From contig NZ_CP058907.1 in the NCBI RefSeq assembly GCF_013415845.1, positions 4,092,001-4,156,000 on the forward strand: DNA of 64,000 nt, read 5' to 3'. A program made the translations under genes and the position numbers. The stretch's first letter is position 1; each line of letters starts with the position of its first letter. The notes beneath the pieces are model-generated. The model was given only the letters and a program-made list of their open reading frames with translations, ran no database searches and was not told the DNA's origin. This stretch comes from Rhodopseudomonas palustris (GTDB lineage Bacteria > Pseudomonadota > Alphaproteobacteria > Rhizobiales > Xanthobacteraceae). Positions 1-8,349 of this stretch are shown here, in pieces.

Positions 1-957
1 ATCCTCGACGACAGCGTGGTCGGCGAAGCGGCGCGGTCGCTGTATGCCGACGCCCGCAAGATGCTGGACCGCATCGTCACCGAGAACTGGTTCACCGCCA
101 AGGCGACCATCGGGTTCTGGCCGGCGAACGCGGACGGCGACGACATCCTGGTCTATGCGGACGAAGCCCGTATCACGCCGATCGCGACGCTGCACACGCT
201 GCGCCAGCAGCTCGACAAGCGCGAGGGCCGCGCCAACGCCGCACTGAGCGACTTCATCGCGCCGGTGGCGAGCGGCGTCGCCGACTACATTGGCGGCTTC
301 GTCGTCACCGCCGGCATCGGCGAGGACGTGATCGCCGACAAGTTCAAGGCCGAGCGCGACGACTACTCATCGATCATGGTCAAGGCGCTGGCGGATCGTC
401 TCGCCGAGGCCTTCGCCGAGCGGATGCACGCCCGCGTCCGCCGCGAGTTCTGGGGCTATGCGGCGGACGAGACCCTGTCGGCCGAGGATCTGATCCTGGA
501 GAAGTATCAGGGCATCCGCCCGGCGCCCGGCTATCCGGCGCAGCCCGATCACACCGAGAAGGCGACGCTGTTCGAGCTGCTCGACGCCGAAGCCTCCGCC
601 GGGGTGACGCTGACCGAGAGTTTTGCGATGTGGCCGGGCTCGTCGGTCTCGGGGCTGTATTTCAGCCATCCGCAGAGCGCTTATTTCGGCGTCGGCAAGA
701 TCGAACGCGACCAGGTCGAGGACTACGCCGCCCGCAAGGGCTGGGACGTCGCCACCGCCGAGCGCTGGCTGGCACCGGTGCTGAACTACATCCCGTCGCG
801 CAGCACCGGCGCCACAGACGAAACCGGCATGCCGCCGCTGGCGCCGCAAGCCGCTGCCCCGCTCTCTGCCGAAGACGCCGCTCTGGCATCGCACCCGCAG
901 GGCTGCACCTGCGCGCTGCACCTCGCCTGGCGCAAGCAGAAGGTTGCGGCGAAGTAA
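1..957 (+). CDS. metH: Cobalamin-dependent methionine synthase, C-terminal part (partial)
   Basis: The reading frame is open from base 1, so the gene begins outside the window; the first in-frame GTG at 16 is internal. The roughly 318 visible residues match the C-terminal AdoMet-activation domain of MetH. Landmarks are the stretch around [11 protein letters not shown], the segment [15 protein letters not shown], and [15 protein letters not shown] followed by a [13 protein letters not shown] segment near the end. This domain binds S-adenosylmethionine and reactivates oxidised cob(II)alamin by reductive methylation. The family normally ends shortly after the second segment; here about 50 extra residues follow, including a C-terminal [13 protein letters not shown]. 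The upstream homocysteine, folate and B12 domains are not visible. Identification is secure, but completeness cannot be judged. Confidence 0.93.
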   Translation: MLDDSVVGEAARSLYADARKMLDRIVTENWFTAKATIGFWPANADGDDILVYADEARITPIATLHTLRQQLDKREGRANAALSDFIAPVASGVADYIGGFVVTAGIGEDVIADKFKAERDDYSSIMVKALADRLAEAFAERMHARVRREFWGYAADETLSAEDLILEKYQGIRPAPGYPAQPDHTEKATLFELLDAEASAGVTLTESFAMWPGSSVSGLYFSHPQSAYFGVGKIERDQVEDYAARKGWDVATAERWLAPVLNYIPSRSTGATDETGMPPLAPQAAAPLSAEDAALASHPQGCTCALHLAWRKQKVAAK

Positions 958-974
958 GAGCGGTGGGCTTCTTG

Positions 975-1036
975 CAGGCGTGATCGCCTGCGCAAGCCGC
1001 CGTCCTCGATCGTCGTCCCCCGCGCAGGCGGGGGAC
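975..1036. repeat. Intergenic inverted repeats after metH
   Basis: Two adjacent hairpins follow metH. The first has arms CAGGCG (975-980) and CGCCTG (985-990). The second has arms GTCCCCCGC (1015-1023) and GCGGGGGAC (1028-1036). The second resembles a dispersed palindromic repeat common between genes in Bradyrhizobium and Rhodopseudomonas genomes. Either could help terminate metH transcription, but there is no T-run. Confidence 0.6.
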
Positions 1037-1118
1037 CCAGTATGGCAGAGAGCGCGTGGTCCACATAGGAATATTGTCAAGATGCGACGCGAGTTTCGCG
1101 TGTGCTGAGGCCGATTCG

Positions 1119-1301
1119 ATGATCAGCCTCGTCGACCCAGCACGCGGTCAGGCAGCGGGAGCGATGCTGGGAATCAGAAATCCAGTTACTCACGAATTTC
1201 AGTGGGTGGACGACCCTATACTGGCTGTCGAACTTATACTGTTTGCTCAGCACCTATTACGGAAAGCGCGTGCGGCGCTTGTAGCTCCTCAGGACGCCTA
1301 G
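1119..1301 (+). pseudogene. Remnant resembling the C-terminus of a TIGR02391 (Ymh-type) protein
   Basis: A 60-codon frame starting at ATG 1119 contains LGIRNPVTHEFQWVDDP followed by a leucine-rich helix ending LLRKARAAL. The RNP-x-x-HE core followed by an acidic stretch and an (A/L)-rich helix is what I remember of the C-terminal Hypoth_Ymh/TIGR02391 domain, whose full-length members are several times longer. The N-terminal part is missing, so I treat this as a decayed fragment. The frame can be extended to GTG 1056, but that adds low-complexity sequence derived from the neighbouring repeat. It could also be a small functional protein. Confidence 0.45.
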
Positions 1302-1342
1302 CCTCTCGCAGAGCGACGGATGAGGCCATTCCGCCCTCTGCG

Positions 1343-1606
1343 CTAAGCTTGTGAAGCGCATGTCGCAGATCGACCGCGTAGCATGCCTGCAATGCCGAGG
1401 TCTTCGTCGAGCTCCGGCCAGTGAATGCCCATCGGCATCAACTCGAAATTAGTGCGCGCCGCCGCAGACGCGTGTAGCAGGCTGGGGTACCAATCGAGCG
1501 GCGTTGCGATCCGCCGGCCATCGGCGAGCGTCACGACGAGTTCGTCCGCAGTGAACTCCACCGCGACCGGCCTGATGTCGCCGACATCAATTTCCAAAGT
1601 GCTCAT
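1343..1606 (-). CDS. DUF2442 small protein, partner of the DUF4160 gene
   Basis: This 87-aa protein starts at ATG 1606 (MSTLEIDVGD). The frame is open upstream to 1687, but that extension lies inside the DUF4160 gene. The core VEFTADELVVTLADGR, with PLDWYPSLLHAS and a terminal IHWPELDEDLGIAGMLRG, is the DUF2442 signature (predicted DNA-binding or antitoxin-like proteins). It overlaps the 3' end of the DUF4160 gene by 20 bp, so the two are translationally linked. DUF4160/DUF2442 pairs recur in bacterial chromosomes and have been proposed as toxin-antitoxin-like modules; no biochemical function follows from this sequence. Confidence 0.8.
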   Translation of the reverse strand: MSTLEIDVGDIRPVAVEFTADELVVTLADGRRIATPLDWYPSLLHASAAARTNFELMPMGIHWPELDEDLGIAGMLRGRSATCASQA

Positions 1607-1823
1607 GCCACTTGCCTTCCAGCAACTCACGATGCGCGCGGAGGTGACGAAGAATAGCGCCGATCTCGTGAGCGGGAAATCCCGCATTCACCGCAATCGA
1701 GAGATCGTGCAACCAGAACTTGGCTTCGCTGTTGCCGGCTCGGACATGCACGTGAGCAGGTTCCCCGGCTTCATTTGAGTAGAAGAACGCCCGGTAGGCT
1801 CCCCAGCGCAACACGGTCGGCAT
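1587..1823 (-). CDS. DUF4160 small protein, possible toxin-like partner
   Basis: This 78-aa protein has the DUF4160 hallmark in its middle, FFYSNEAGEPAHVHVRAG, followed by AKFWLHDL and a C-terminal helix AHEIGAILRHLRAHRELL. It is the first gene of a two-gene minus-strand unit with the DUF2442 gene, whose start lies inside its last codons. The small size, overlapping stop and start, and paired family membership are the only hints of a toxin-antitoxin type function. The pair sits beside a gene remnant, which fits a region of accessory gene turnover between metH and glpK. Confidence 0.8.
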   Translation of the reverse strand: MPTVLRWGAYRAFFYSNEAGEPAHVHVRAGNSEAKFWLHDLSIAVNAGFPAHEIGAILRHLRAHRELLEGKWHEHFGN

Positions 1824-1840
1824 CGCGGCGAAGCTCCCTG

Positions 1841-3343
1841 TTACTCCCCCTCATCCGTCGCCAACAGCCCCTTCACAGCCCTCGCCCAGCCCGCCAACTT
1901 GCGCTCGCGCGTCGCTGCGCTCATTGCGGGGCGGAAGCGGTGGTCGAGGCGCCAGTTGTCGGCGAATTTTTGCGGCTCGGGGAAGACGCCGGCGCTGAGG
2001 CCGGCCAAGTACGCGGCGCCGAGCGCGGTGGTTTCCTGGATCACCGGGCGATCGACCGGGGCGTCGAGCAGATCGGCGAGGCGCTGCATGGTCCAGTCCG
2101 ACGCGGTCATGCCGCCGTCGACGCGGAGCACGGTAGTGGCGGCGTCGGCATCCGGCCAGTCGGCGCGCATCGCCGCCCACAGGTCGAAGGTCTGGTAGCA
2201 GACACTCTCCAGCGCGGCATGGGCAAGCTCGGCCGGGCCGGTGTTGCGCGTCAGGCCGAACAGCGCGCCGCGGACGCGTGGATTCCAATACGGCGCGCCC
2301 ATGCCGACGAAGGCCGGCACCAGGTACACGCTCTGCGCCGAATCCGACTTGTCGGCGAGCGGCCCGGTCTCGGAGGCATGCTTGATGACGCCGAGGCCAT
2401 CGCGCAGCCATTGCACCGCGCTGCCGGCGACGAAGATCGAGCCTTCCAGCGCGTAGGTGCGTTTGCCATCGAGCTGATAGGCGACCGTGGTGAGCAGCTT
2501 GTTGTTCGACTTCACCGGCGTCGCACCGGTGTTGAGCAGCGCGAAGCAGCCGGTGCCGTAGGTCGACTTGATCATGCCCGGGGTGAAGCAGGCCTGGCCG
2601 ATGGTCGCCGCCTGCTGGTCGCCCGCGATGCCGCGGATGGTGATCGAGCCGCCGAACAGCTCCGGCACGCTGTCGCCGAAATGCGCCGATGAATCCTTCA
2701 CCTCCGGCAGCATCGAGCGCGGCACGCCGAGCAGCTTGAGCAGCTCGTCGTCCCAGGCGCCGTCGTGGATGTTGAACAGCAGGGTGCGCGAGGCGTTGGT
2801 AGCGTCGGTGGCGTGGACTTTGCCGCCGGTCAGCCGCCACAACAGATAGCAATCGACGGTGCCGAATTTCAGCTCGCCGCGCTCGGCGCGGGCTCGTGCG
2901 CCGGGCACGTTGTCGAGCAGCCAGGCAACCTTGGTGCCGGAGAAATACGGATCGATGATCAGTCCGGTCTTGGCGGTGACCATCGGCTCCAGCCCGTCGG
3001 CCTTCAGCCGGGTGCAGAACTCCGCGGTGCGGCGATCCTGCCAGACGATGGCGCGGTGGATCGCCTGGCCGGACACCGCGTCCCACACCACCACGGTTTC
3101 GCGCTGGTTGGTGATGCCGATCGCGGCGATGTCGGCGGCGGTCGCGCCGGCCTTGTCCATCGCAGCGCGACAGGTGGCGATGGTCGTCGCCCAGATGTCC
3201 TCGGGCTCGTGCTCGACCCAACCGGACGCCGGGAAATGCTGCGGGAATTCCTGCTGCGCGGAGGCCGCGATCGAAATGTCGGAGCGGAACAGAATCGCCC
3301 GCGACGAGGTGGTGCCCTGATCGATGGCCATGACGAAAGGCAT
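1841..3343 (-). CDS. glpK: Glycerol kinase
   Basis: A 500-aa FGGY-family kinase that phosphorylates glycerol to sn-glycerol-3-phosphate with ATP in the cytoplasm. The N-terminal phosphate-binding loop [14 protein letters not shown] is at residues 6-19. [13 protein letters not shown], the substrate segment [10 protein letters not shown] and the C-terminal nucleotide-binding stretch [15 protein letters not shown] follow in family order and spacing. I chose ATG 3343 because the family begins just before the DQGTT motif and a GGGAAG ribosome-binding site lies upstream; the open frame to 3478 is not conserved. The gene stands alone, with no glpF or glpD next to it. It is divergent from nasT with about 200 bp between them. 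Confidence 0.96.
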   Translation of the reverse strand: MPFVMAIDQGTTSSRAILFRSDISIAASAQQEFPQHFPASGWVEHEPEDIWATTIATCRAAMDKAGATAADIAAIGITNQRETVVVWDAVSGQAIHRAIVWQDRRTAEFCTRLKADGLEPMVTAKTGLIIDPYFSGTKVAWLLDNVPGARARAERGELKFGTVDCYLLWRLTGGKVHATDATNASRTLLFNIHDGAWDDELLKLLGVPRSMLPEVKDSSAHFGDSVPELFGGSITIRGIAGDQQAATIGQACFTPGMIKSTYGTGCFALLNTGATPVKSNNKLLTTVAYQLDGKRTYALEGSIFVAGSAVQWLRDGLGVIKHASETGPLADKSDSAQSVYLVPAFVGMGAPYWNPRVRGALFGLTRNTGPAELAHAALESVCYQTFDLWAAMRADWPDADAATTVLRVDGGMTASDWTMQRLADLLDAPVDRPVIQETTALGAAYLAGLSAGVFPEPQKFADNWRLDHRFRPAMSAATRERKLAGWARAVKGLLATDEGE

Positions 3344-3551
3344 CAGCGTTCTTCCCGAAGATGATGACGGAACGATTTTGCCCACCCCACCCGATCGCGG
3401 TTTCGGCGTCAATATCGGCCGAAAATCCAGCCCGCGACCGCTGCCGGGTTTGAACCTGGGAGCGCCGGCGGTGCACAATCAATCTGCTTCAATTGCCGAC
3501 CCGGATGTGGTTTGTGCTGCCATCAACCCTCCATAGGTACCGCCGCGACTG

Positions 3552-4136
3552 ATGGACCATTCGCTCAACATCGTCATCGTCGATGAGAACCCGGTGCGCG
3601 CCGCGATTCTCACCGAGGGCCTGCGCGAGGCCGGGATGACAGAAATCACCCATCTCGAAGGCACCACCAATCTGTTGGCGCGGATCTATCAGATCGATCC
3701 GGACGTGATCCTGATCGACCTCGAAAACCCCAGCCGCGACATGCTGGAGCAGATGTTCCAGGTCTCGAGGATCGTGAAGCGGCCGATCGCGATGTTTGTC
3801 GACCAGAGCGACACCGCCTCGATCCAGGCCTCGGTCGATGCCGGCGTCTCCGCCTACATCGTCGACGGGCTGAAGAAGGAGCGGATGAAGCACATCCTCG
3901 ATCTGTGCATCTCGCGCTTCAACGCCTTCGCCAAGCTCGAGACCGAGCTGAGCAATGCCCGCTCGGCGCTCGAAGACCGCAAGGTGATCGACCGCGCCAA
4001 GGGCATCCTGATGAAGGCCAAGGGCCTCACCGAGGAGCAGGCCTACGTGCTGCTGCGGACCACCGCGATGAACGAGAAGAAGAAGATCGCCGAGATCGCC
4101 CAGTCGGTGATCACGGCTTCGGAGATGCTGAAATGA
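3552..4136 (+). CDS. nasT: ANTAR-domain transcription antiterminator of nitrate assimilation
   Basis: This 194-aa protein has an N-terminal response-regulator-like receiver fold (about residues 5-125, starting NIVIVDENPVR) and a C-terminal ANTAR RNA-binding domain (about 135-190) containing AKGILMKAKGLTEEQAYVLLR. ANTAR proteins bind paired hexaloop hairpins in nascent mRNA leaders and prevent Rho-independent termination. Its partner NasS follows with an ATGA overlap, the usual nasST arrangement, in which NasS holds NasT inactive until nitrate or nitrite binds. The likely RNA target is the leader at 5944-6018, ahead of the second globin-nirA operon. The gene is divergent from glpK. Confidence 0.93.
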   Translation: MDHSLNIVIVDENPVRAAILTEGLREAGMTEITHLEGTTNLLARIYQIDPDVILIDLENPSRDMLEQMFQVSRIVKRPIAMFVDQSDTASIQASVDAGVSAYIVDGLKKERMKHILDLCISRFNAFAKLETELSNARSALEDRKVIDRAKGILMKAKGLTEEQAYVLLRTTAMNEKKKIAEIAQSVITASEMLK

Positions 4137-5293
4137 GCGAGCGGCTGCGCATCGGATTCATCCCGCTGGTCGACGCCGCCGCGCTGATCGTCGCCGCCGA
4201 CAAGGGCTTCTGCGCCGCCGAGGGCCTCGACGTCGAGCTGGTGCGCGAGATCTCCTGGGCCAACGTCCGCGATAAATTCAACATCGGCCTATTCGACGCC
4301 GCGCATCTGCTGGCGCCGCTGGCGGTCGCTTCCAGCCTCGGCATCGGCCACGTCAAAGTGCCGGTGATTTCCGGCTTCGGCCTCGGCGTCAACGGCAACG
4401 CCATCACCGTGTCGCCGGACCTGCACGCCGCGATCGTCGCGATGGCCGACGGCGACGTCGCCGATCCGGTCGTCTCGGCACGCGCGCTGGCACGGGTCGT
4501 CGCCGAGCGCCGCGCCAAGGGCCAGGAGCCGCTGACCTTCGGCATGACCTTCCCGTTCTCCAGCCACAACTACGATCTGCGGTTCTGGATGGGCGCCGGC
4601 GGCGTCGATCCGGACGAGGACGTGCGGCTGGTGGTGCTGCCGCCGCCGTTCATGGTGGAGAGTCTCGCCAGCAAGCATCTGGACGGCTTCTGCGTCGGTG
4701 CGCCGTGGAATTCGGTGGCGATCGATCTCGGCATCGGCACCATCCTGCATTTCACCAGCGAGCTGTTTCAGCGCGCCGCCGAGAAGATGCTGACGGTGCG
4801 GGCGACCTGGGCCGCGCAGCACCCCGAGGTGCTGCAAGCGCTGATCCGCGCCCATGTCCGCGCCGCCGACTACATCGAAGACGTCGCCAACCGCGACGAG
4901 GTTTGCGCCCTGCTCGCCGCGCCCGGCCGGATCGAGGTGACGCCGGAGCTGATCCGCCGCACGCTCGACGGCCGGCTGAAGGTCGCGGCCGACGGCACGC
5001 TGCGCAGCAGCGACCGCTATCTGCTGGTCGGGCGCGAGGCCGCGGCGCGGCCCGACCCCGTGCAAGGCGCCTGGAACTACGCCCAGATGGTGCGATGGGG
5101 ACAGGCGCCGCTGTCGGCCGACCTGCTTGCCGCCGCCAAAGCGGTGTTCCGGCCGGACCTGTATGACGCAGCGGTCGGCACGGCTCCTGCATTGCCGAAA
5201 GCGCCCGCCGACGGCATCGGCGAGTGCACCGGCGCGCCGTTCGATCCGGACGATATCGCCGGCTATCTGGCGCGGATGACGATCCGGCGCTGA
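4133..5293 (+). CDS. nasS: Nitrate/nitrite sensor protein, NrtA/CmpA-like
   Basis: This 386-aa periplasmic-binding-protein-like polypeptide lacks any signal peptide; it starts directly with MSERLRIGFIPLVDAAALIV. It therefore acts in the cytoplasm rather than in transport. It resembles the NrtA/CmpA family of nitrate and bicarbonate binding proteins (ADKGFCAAEGLDVELV, then FDAAHLLAPLAV, and a central FSSHNYDLRFWMGAGGVDPD). NasS binds NasT and releases it when nitrate or nitrite is present. The ATG at 4133 overlaps the nasT stop (ATGA), which implies coupled translation and matched stoichiometry. The first globin gene begins 20 bp downstream, so all three are probably co-transcribed. Confidence 0.92.
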   Translation: MSERLRIGFIPLVDAAALIVAADKGFCAAEGLDVELVREISWANVRDKFNIGLFDAAHLLAPLAVASSLGIGHVKVPVISGFGLGVNGNAITVSPDLHAAIVAMADGDVADPVVSARALARVVAERRAKGQEPLTFGMTFPFSSHNYDLRFWMGAGGVDPDEDVRLVVLPPPFMVESLASKHLDGFCVGAPWNSVAIDLGIGTILHFTSELFQRAAEKMLTVRATWAAQHPEVLQALIRAHVRAADYIEDVANRDEVCALLAAPGRIEVTPELIRRTLDGRLKVAADGTLRSSDRYLLVGREAAARPDPVQGAWNYAQMVRWGQAPLSADLLAAAKAVFRPDLYDAAVGTAPALPKAPADGIGECTGAPFDPDDIAGYLARMTIRR

Positions 5294-5313
5294 GCCCCGC
5301 ACGAGACCGCGCC

Positions 5314-5754
5314 ATGAGCCCGCTCGCGACCCTCAGTCCCGCCGACATCCACCGGGTGCGGACCTCGTTCGATCTGATGTGGCCGCGCTCGACCGAAATG
5401 GCCGATCAGTTCTACGCCCGGCTGTTCGAGATCGCGCCGGACAGCCGGACGCTGTTTCGCAGCGACATGACCCGGATGAAGGATAAGTTCATCCAGACGC
5501 TGGCGGTGCTGGTCGGCAGCCTCGACAACCTCACCGGGCTGTACGCGGTCGCCGGTAAGCTGGCGGTCGATCATGTCCGCTACGGCGTCCGTCCTGATCA
5601 CTACGCGCCGGTCGGCGAAGCGCTGCTATGGAGCCTCGGCCAGCAGCTCGCCGGGTTCTGGAACGACGACGTCGAGCAGGCCTGGCGCAGGGTCTATGCG
5701 GTGATCTCGGCGCGGATGATCGGCGCCGCCTATCCGGATCACCGCCAGGGCTGA
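5314..5754 (+). CDS. Single-domain globin (first copy)
   Basis: A 146-aa globin of the flavohaemoglobin/Vitreoscilla type without a reductase domain. The segment around VDHVRYGV followed by RPDHYAPVGEALLWSL carries the proximal haem histidine and the F-G/H helix pattern of this group; FYARLFEIAPDSRTLFRSDM covers the B-C-D region. The start at ATG 5314 gives normal globin length. It lies 20 bp after nasS. In Bradyrhizobium a single-domain globin belongs to the NasST-controlled nitrate assimilation cluster and takes part in NO detoxification during nitrate use. The same role, removing NO or buffering O2 while nitrite is reduced, is inferred here. Confidence 0.9.
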   Translation: MSPLATLSPADIHRVRTSFDLMWPRSTEMADQFYARLFEIAPDSRTLFRSDMTRMKDKFIQTLAVLVGSLDNLTGLYAVAGKLAVDHVRYGVRPDHYAPVGEALLWSLGQQLAGFWNDDVEQAWRRVYAVISARMIGAAYPDHRQG

Positions 5755-5760
5755 GTGCTG

Positions 5761-5806
5761 CTGCGCTGCACATTTCGTCGCCACGCTGCTCAGCCGGGCA
5801 GCGCAG
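5761..5806 (+). other. Inverted repeat downstream of the first globin
   Basis: Perfect 9-bp arms CTGCGCTGC (5761-5769) and GCAGCGCAG (5798-5806) are separated by 28 bases, six bases after the globin stop codon. There is no T-run. It may mark the end of the nasT-nasS-globin transcript or act as an RNA 3' structure. Confidence 0.4.
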
Positions 5807-5893
5807 TACGGCGGCTTTGAGCAGGCTCCGGCATCCCCCACGCGAGGCGCTAAGCACCTGACAATCCAGCCAAATCCCTCTCCTGCCAGCGAT

Positions 5894-5909
5894 TGGCACG
5901 AAATTCGCT
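5894..5909 (+). promoter_or_regulatory. Sigma54-type -24/-12 promoter of the globin-nirA operon
   Basis: TGGCACG-AAAT-TCGCT matches the sigma54 consensus TGGCACG-N4-TTGCW with one mismatch (TC instead of TT). The GG and GC dinucleotides are 12 bp apart. This places the transcript start near 5920 and gives a leader of about 190 nt before the second globin. Control by NtrC/RpoN would make the operon nitrogen-regulated in addition to NasS-NasT control. Confidence 0.75.
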
Positions 5910-5943
5910 GAACTGTCTTTGCGGGATGCCGGTGGGGCGTCCT

Positions 5944-6018
5944 GGCGTCATCGAAACTCCGACAGCAACGCCGCTGTCCTGGCCTCGCTCCGCGAGCAAC
6001 CAGGCAGCGGCTTTTTTT
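5944..6018 (+). promoter_or_regulatory. Candidate ANTAR (NasT) antitermination leader
   Basis: A hairpin GACAGC-AACGCC-GCTGTC (5961-5978) has a six-base loop with A at position 1 and G at position 4, the signature loop of ANTAR target RNAs. Its 3' half overlaps the 5' arm of the Rho-independent terminator (from 5970), so the two structures exclude each other. Just upstream, GGCGT(C)-ATCGAA-ACTCC (5944-5960) could be the weaker first hairpin, again with an A1/G4 hexaloop, although it needs a bulge and a mismatch. The arrangement of two hexaloop hairpins and then a competing terminator is that of nitrate-responsive ANTAR leaders. The protein that would bind it, NasT, is encoded 2 kb upstream. 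Confidence 0.7.
5970..6018 (+). terminator. Rho-independent terminator in the globin-nirA leader
   Basis: The stem arms are GCCGCTG-T-CCTGG (5970-5982) and CCAGG-CAGCGGC (6000-6011), with one bulged T, and seven T residues follow (6012-6018). It lies about 90 bases before the globin start and inside the transcription unit. It is therefore an attenuator rather than an end-of-operon terminator. Confidence 0.88.
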
Positions 6019-6111
6019 CGTCGGTTCGAGACGCCCCGTGCAAAGGGGATTGGTCGATGCAGCGCTTCGTGTACGGATGTCGGCGAAACCACCTCGCAAG
6101 CAAGGAACGTG

Positions 6112-6534
6112 ATGACGCCGCAGGCGATCGCATTGGTGCAACAGAGCTTCGCACGGCTGACGCCGATCTCGGACGAGACCGCGACGCTGTTCTACGAGCG
6201 GCTGTTCGCGACCGCGCCGGAGCTGCGGCCGCTGTTTCATGGCGACATGCGCCGGCAGGGCAAGAAGCTGATGAGCACGCTGAACGTGGTGGTGACCGGG
6301 CTGACCGATCTCGCCACCATCCTGCCGGCCACGGGGCGGCTGGCGCGGTTGCACATCGCCTATGGCGTCAGCGCCGCGCACTACACGCCGTTCGGCGCGG
6401 CGCTGCTGTGGACGCTGGAGCGGGAGCTCGGTTCGGACTGGACGCCGGAGCTGGCCGAAGCCTGGCGCGACGCCTACGCGATGCTTTCGGAGACGATGCT
6501 GGCGGCGGCTTACGGCGACAACGCGCCGAGCTGA
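6112..6534 (+). CDS. Single-domain globin (second copy)
   Basis: A 140-aa haemoglobin-like protein, paralogous to the globin at 5314. The proximal-histidine segment is LARLHIAYGV followed by SAAHYTPFGAALLWTL, and FYERLFATAPELRPLFHGDM is the equivalent of the first copy's helix region. ATG 6112 is preceded by AAGGAACG; the frame is open to 5893, but that sequence is the regulatory leader. It is the first gene of an operon with nirA and the flavoprotein gene, and it lies behind the sigma54 promoter and attenuator. Linkage to nitrite reduction suggests scavenging of NO formed from nitrite. Confidence 0.9.
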   Translation: MTPQAIALVQQSFARLTPISDETATLFYERLFATAPELRPLFHGDMRRQGKKLMSTLNVVVTGLTDLATILPATGRLARLHIAYGVSAAHYTPFGAALLWTLERELGSDWTPELAEAWRDAYAMLSETMLAAAYGDNAPS

Positions 6535-6576
6535 TCTGCGCCCTGCCCGTCCCCGTGCAAGCGGCGTGAGGCGGCG

Positions 6577-8349
6577 ATGGGCAACGAATTCTCGATCGAC
6601 CAGAAGCGCTATCTCGAAGGCTTTGCCACCGGCGTCACCGCGGCGCGCGCCGCGCGTGGCAGCCTACCGGCCGGCAGCGCCGCGTCGCCGAGCGGCCCCG
6701 ACACGATCCACCTCCAGGCACAGGACCGCGTCACCGCGTCGGGCAAGAAGCTCAACGACCAGGAGAAGTGGAAGCGCGAGCAGCATCCGTTCGATGCCTA
6801 TGCCCGGCTGAAGCAGCAGGCGAAGGATAACGCCGCACCGAAGCCGGCGGACAATTTCCGCTGGCGCTACTACGGGCTGTTCTACGTCGCCCCGGCGCAG
6901 ACCTCGTATATGTGCCGCCTGCGTATTCCCAACGGCATCCTGACATCATGGCAGATGGCCGGCCTCGCCGATCTCGCCGACACCCTCGCCGGCGGCTACG
7001 CGCATGTGACGACGCGCGCCAATCTGCAGATGCGCGAGATCGCACCAAAGGATGCGGTGCAACTGCTGCAGGGCATCGAGAGCTTGGGTCTGTGGGCGCG
7101 CGGCTCCGGCGCCGACAACATCCGCAACGTCACCGGCTCGGCAACCGCGGGCATCGACCCGCAGGAGCTGATCGATACGCGGCCCTACGCCCGCGACTGG
7201 CATTTCCACATCCTCAATGAGCGCGCGCTGTTCGGCTTGCCGCGCAAGTTCAACGTCGCGTTCGACGGCGGCGGGCTGATCCCGACGCTGGAAGACACCA
7301 ACGACATCGCGTTCCAGGCGGTGCAAATCGCGGACGGTCACGGCGTGGCGCCCGGCGTGTACTTCCGTCTCGCGCTCGGCGGCATCACCGGCCACAAGGA
7401 TTTCGCCCGCGACACCGGCGTGATCGTGGCGCCCGACGAGGCGACCGAGGTCGCGGATGCGATCGTGCGGGTGTTCATCGAGCACGGCGATCGCACCGAC
7501 CGCAACAAGGCGCGGCTGAAATACGTGCTCGATGCGTTCGGCTTCGACAAGTACTTGGAGCTTGTGGAGGGCAAACTCGGCCGCAAACTGATCCGTGTGC
7601 CGGCCGAGGCCGCTGCGCCGCGCCCCGCACAGGATCGCGCCGCGCATCTCGGCGTGCATCCGCAGCAGCAGGCCGGGATGAACTGGATCGGCGTCCGTCT
7701 CGCCACCGGCCATCTCACGTCAGCTCAGATGCGCGGGCTCGCCGAGATCGCGCGCAGCTTCGGCGACGGCGATCTGCGGCTGACGGTGTGGCAGAACCTA
7801 TTGATCTCCGGCGTGCCAGATGCGCGCGTAACCGACGCCACCGCGGCGATCGAGGCGCTGGGACTGGCGATCACCGCCTCGCCGCTCCGCGCCGGGCTGA
7901 TCGCCTGCACCGGCGCCAGCGGCTGCCGCTTCGCCGCCGCGCATACCAAGGAGACCGCAGAAGCGATCGCGCAATATTGCGAGCCGCGCGTGCCGCTCGA
8001 TACGCCGATCAACATCCATCTCACCGGCTGTCATAACTCCTGCGCGCAGCACTTCATCAGCGACATCGGCCTGATCGGCTCCAAGGTGGCGATCTCGGAT
8101 GAGGACAGCGTCGAAGGCTTTCATATCCACGTTGGCGGAGGCTTCGGCGTTGATGCGGCGATCGGCACTGAGGTGCTGCGCGACGTCAAGCAGGACGATG
8201 CCCCGCGCGTGATCGAGCGGATGCTGCAGACGTATCTGGCGCGGCGCGCGTCGCCATCCGAAACCTTCCTCGCCTTCGTCCGCCGCCACGATGCGGCGAC
8301 GCTGCAGCAACTATTCGCATCCGAGCAATCACCGGAGACCGTGGCATGA
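6577..8349 (+). CDS. nirA: Assimilatory nitrite reductase, sirohaem / 4Fe-4S
   Basis: This 590-aa protein belongs to the NirA/sulfite reductase haemoprotein superfamily and reduces nitrite to ammonium with six electrons. The duplicated ferredoxin-like half domains are visible: YYGLFYVAPAQTSYMCRLRIPNG with TRANLQMREI in the first half, and GMNWIGVRLATGHL with LTVWQNLLISGV in the second. The cluster cysteines are C444 and C450 (CTGASGC) and C485 and C489 (CHNSC). About 70 N-terminal residues precede the usual family start. It follows the globin by 42 bp and overlaps the next gene by four bases (ATGA). The neighbouring flavoprotein probably supplies electrons. Confidence 0.93.
   Translation: MGNEFSIDQKRYLEGFATGVTAARAARGSLPAGSAASPSGPDTIHLQAQDRVTASGKKLNDQEKWKREQHPFDAYARLKQQAKDNAAPKPADNFRWRYYGLFYVAPAQTSYMCRLRIPNGILTSWQMAGLADLADTLAGGYAHVTTRANLQMREIAPKDAVQLLQGIESLGLWARGSGADNIRNVTGSATAGIDPQELIDTRPYARDWHFHILNERALFGLPRKFNVAFDGGGLIPTLEDTNDIAFQAVQIADGHGVAPGVYFRLALGGITGHKDFARDTGVIVAPDEATEVADAIVRVFIEHGDRTDRNKARLKYVLDAFGFDKYLELVEGKLGRKLIRVPAEAAAPRPAQDRAAHLGVHPQQQAGMNWIGVRLATGHLTSAQMRGLAEIARSFGDGDLRLTVWQNLLISGVPDARVTDATAAIEALGLAITASPLRAGLIACTGASGCRFAAAHTKETAEAIAQYCEPRVPLDTPINIHLTGCHNSCAQHFISDIGLIGSKVAISDEDSVEGFHIHVGGGFGVDAAIGTEVLRDVKQDDAPRVIERMLQTYLARRASPSETFLAFVRRHDAATLQQLFASEQSPETVA

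Noticed and set aside
16..18. GTG at base 16 as a true start of the first gene
   Set aside because: The frame is open to base 1 and the protein matches only the C-terminal part of MetH, so the gene begins outside the window.
1775..2692. 305-codon open frame antisense to glpK
   Set aside because: It lies opposite conserved glycerol kinase codons and shows no domain or ribosome-binding site.
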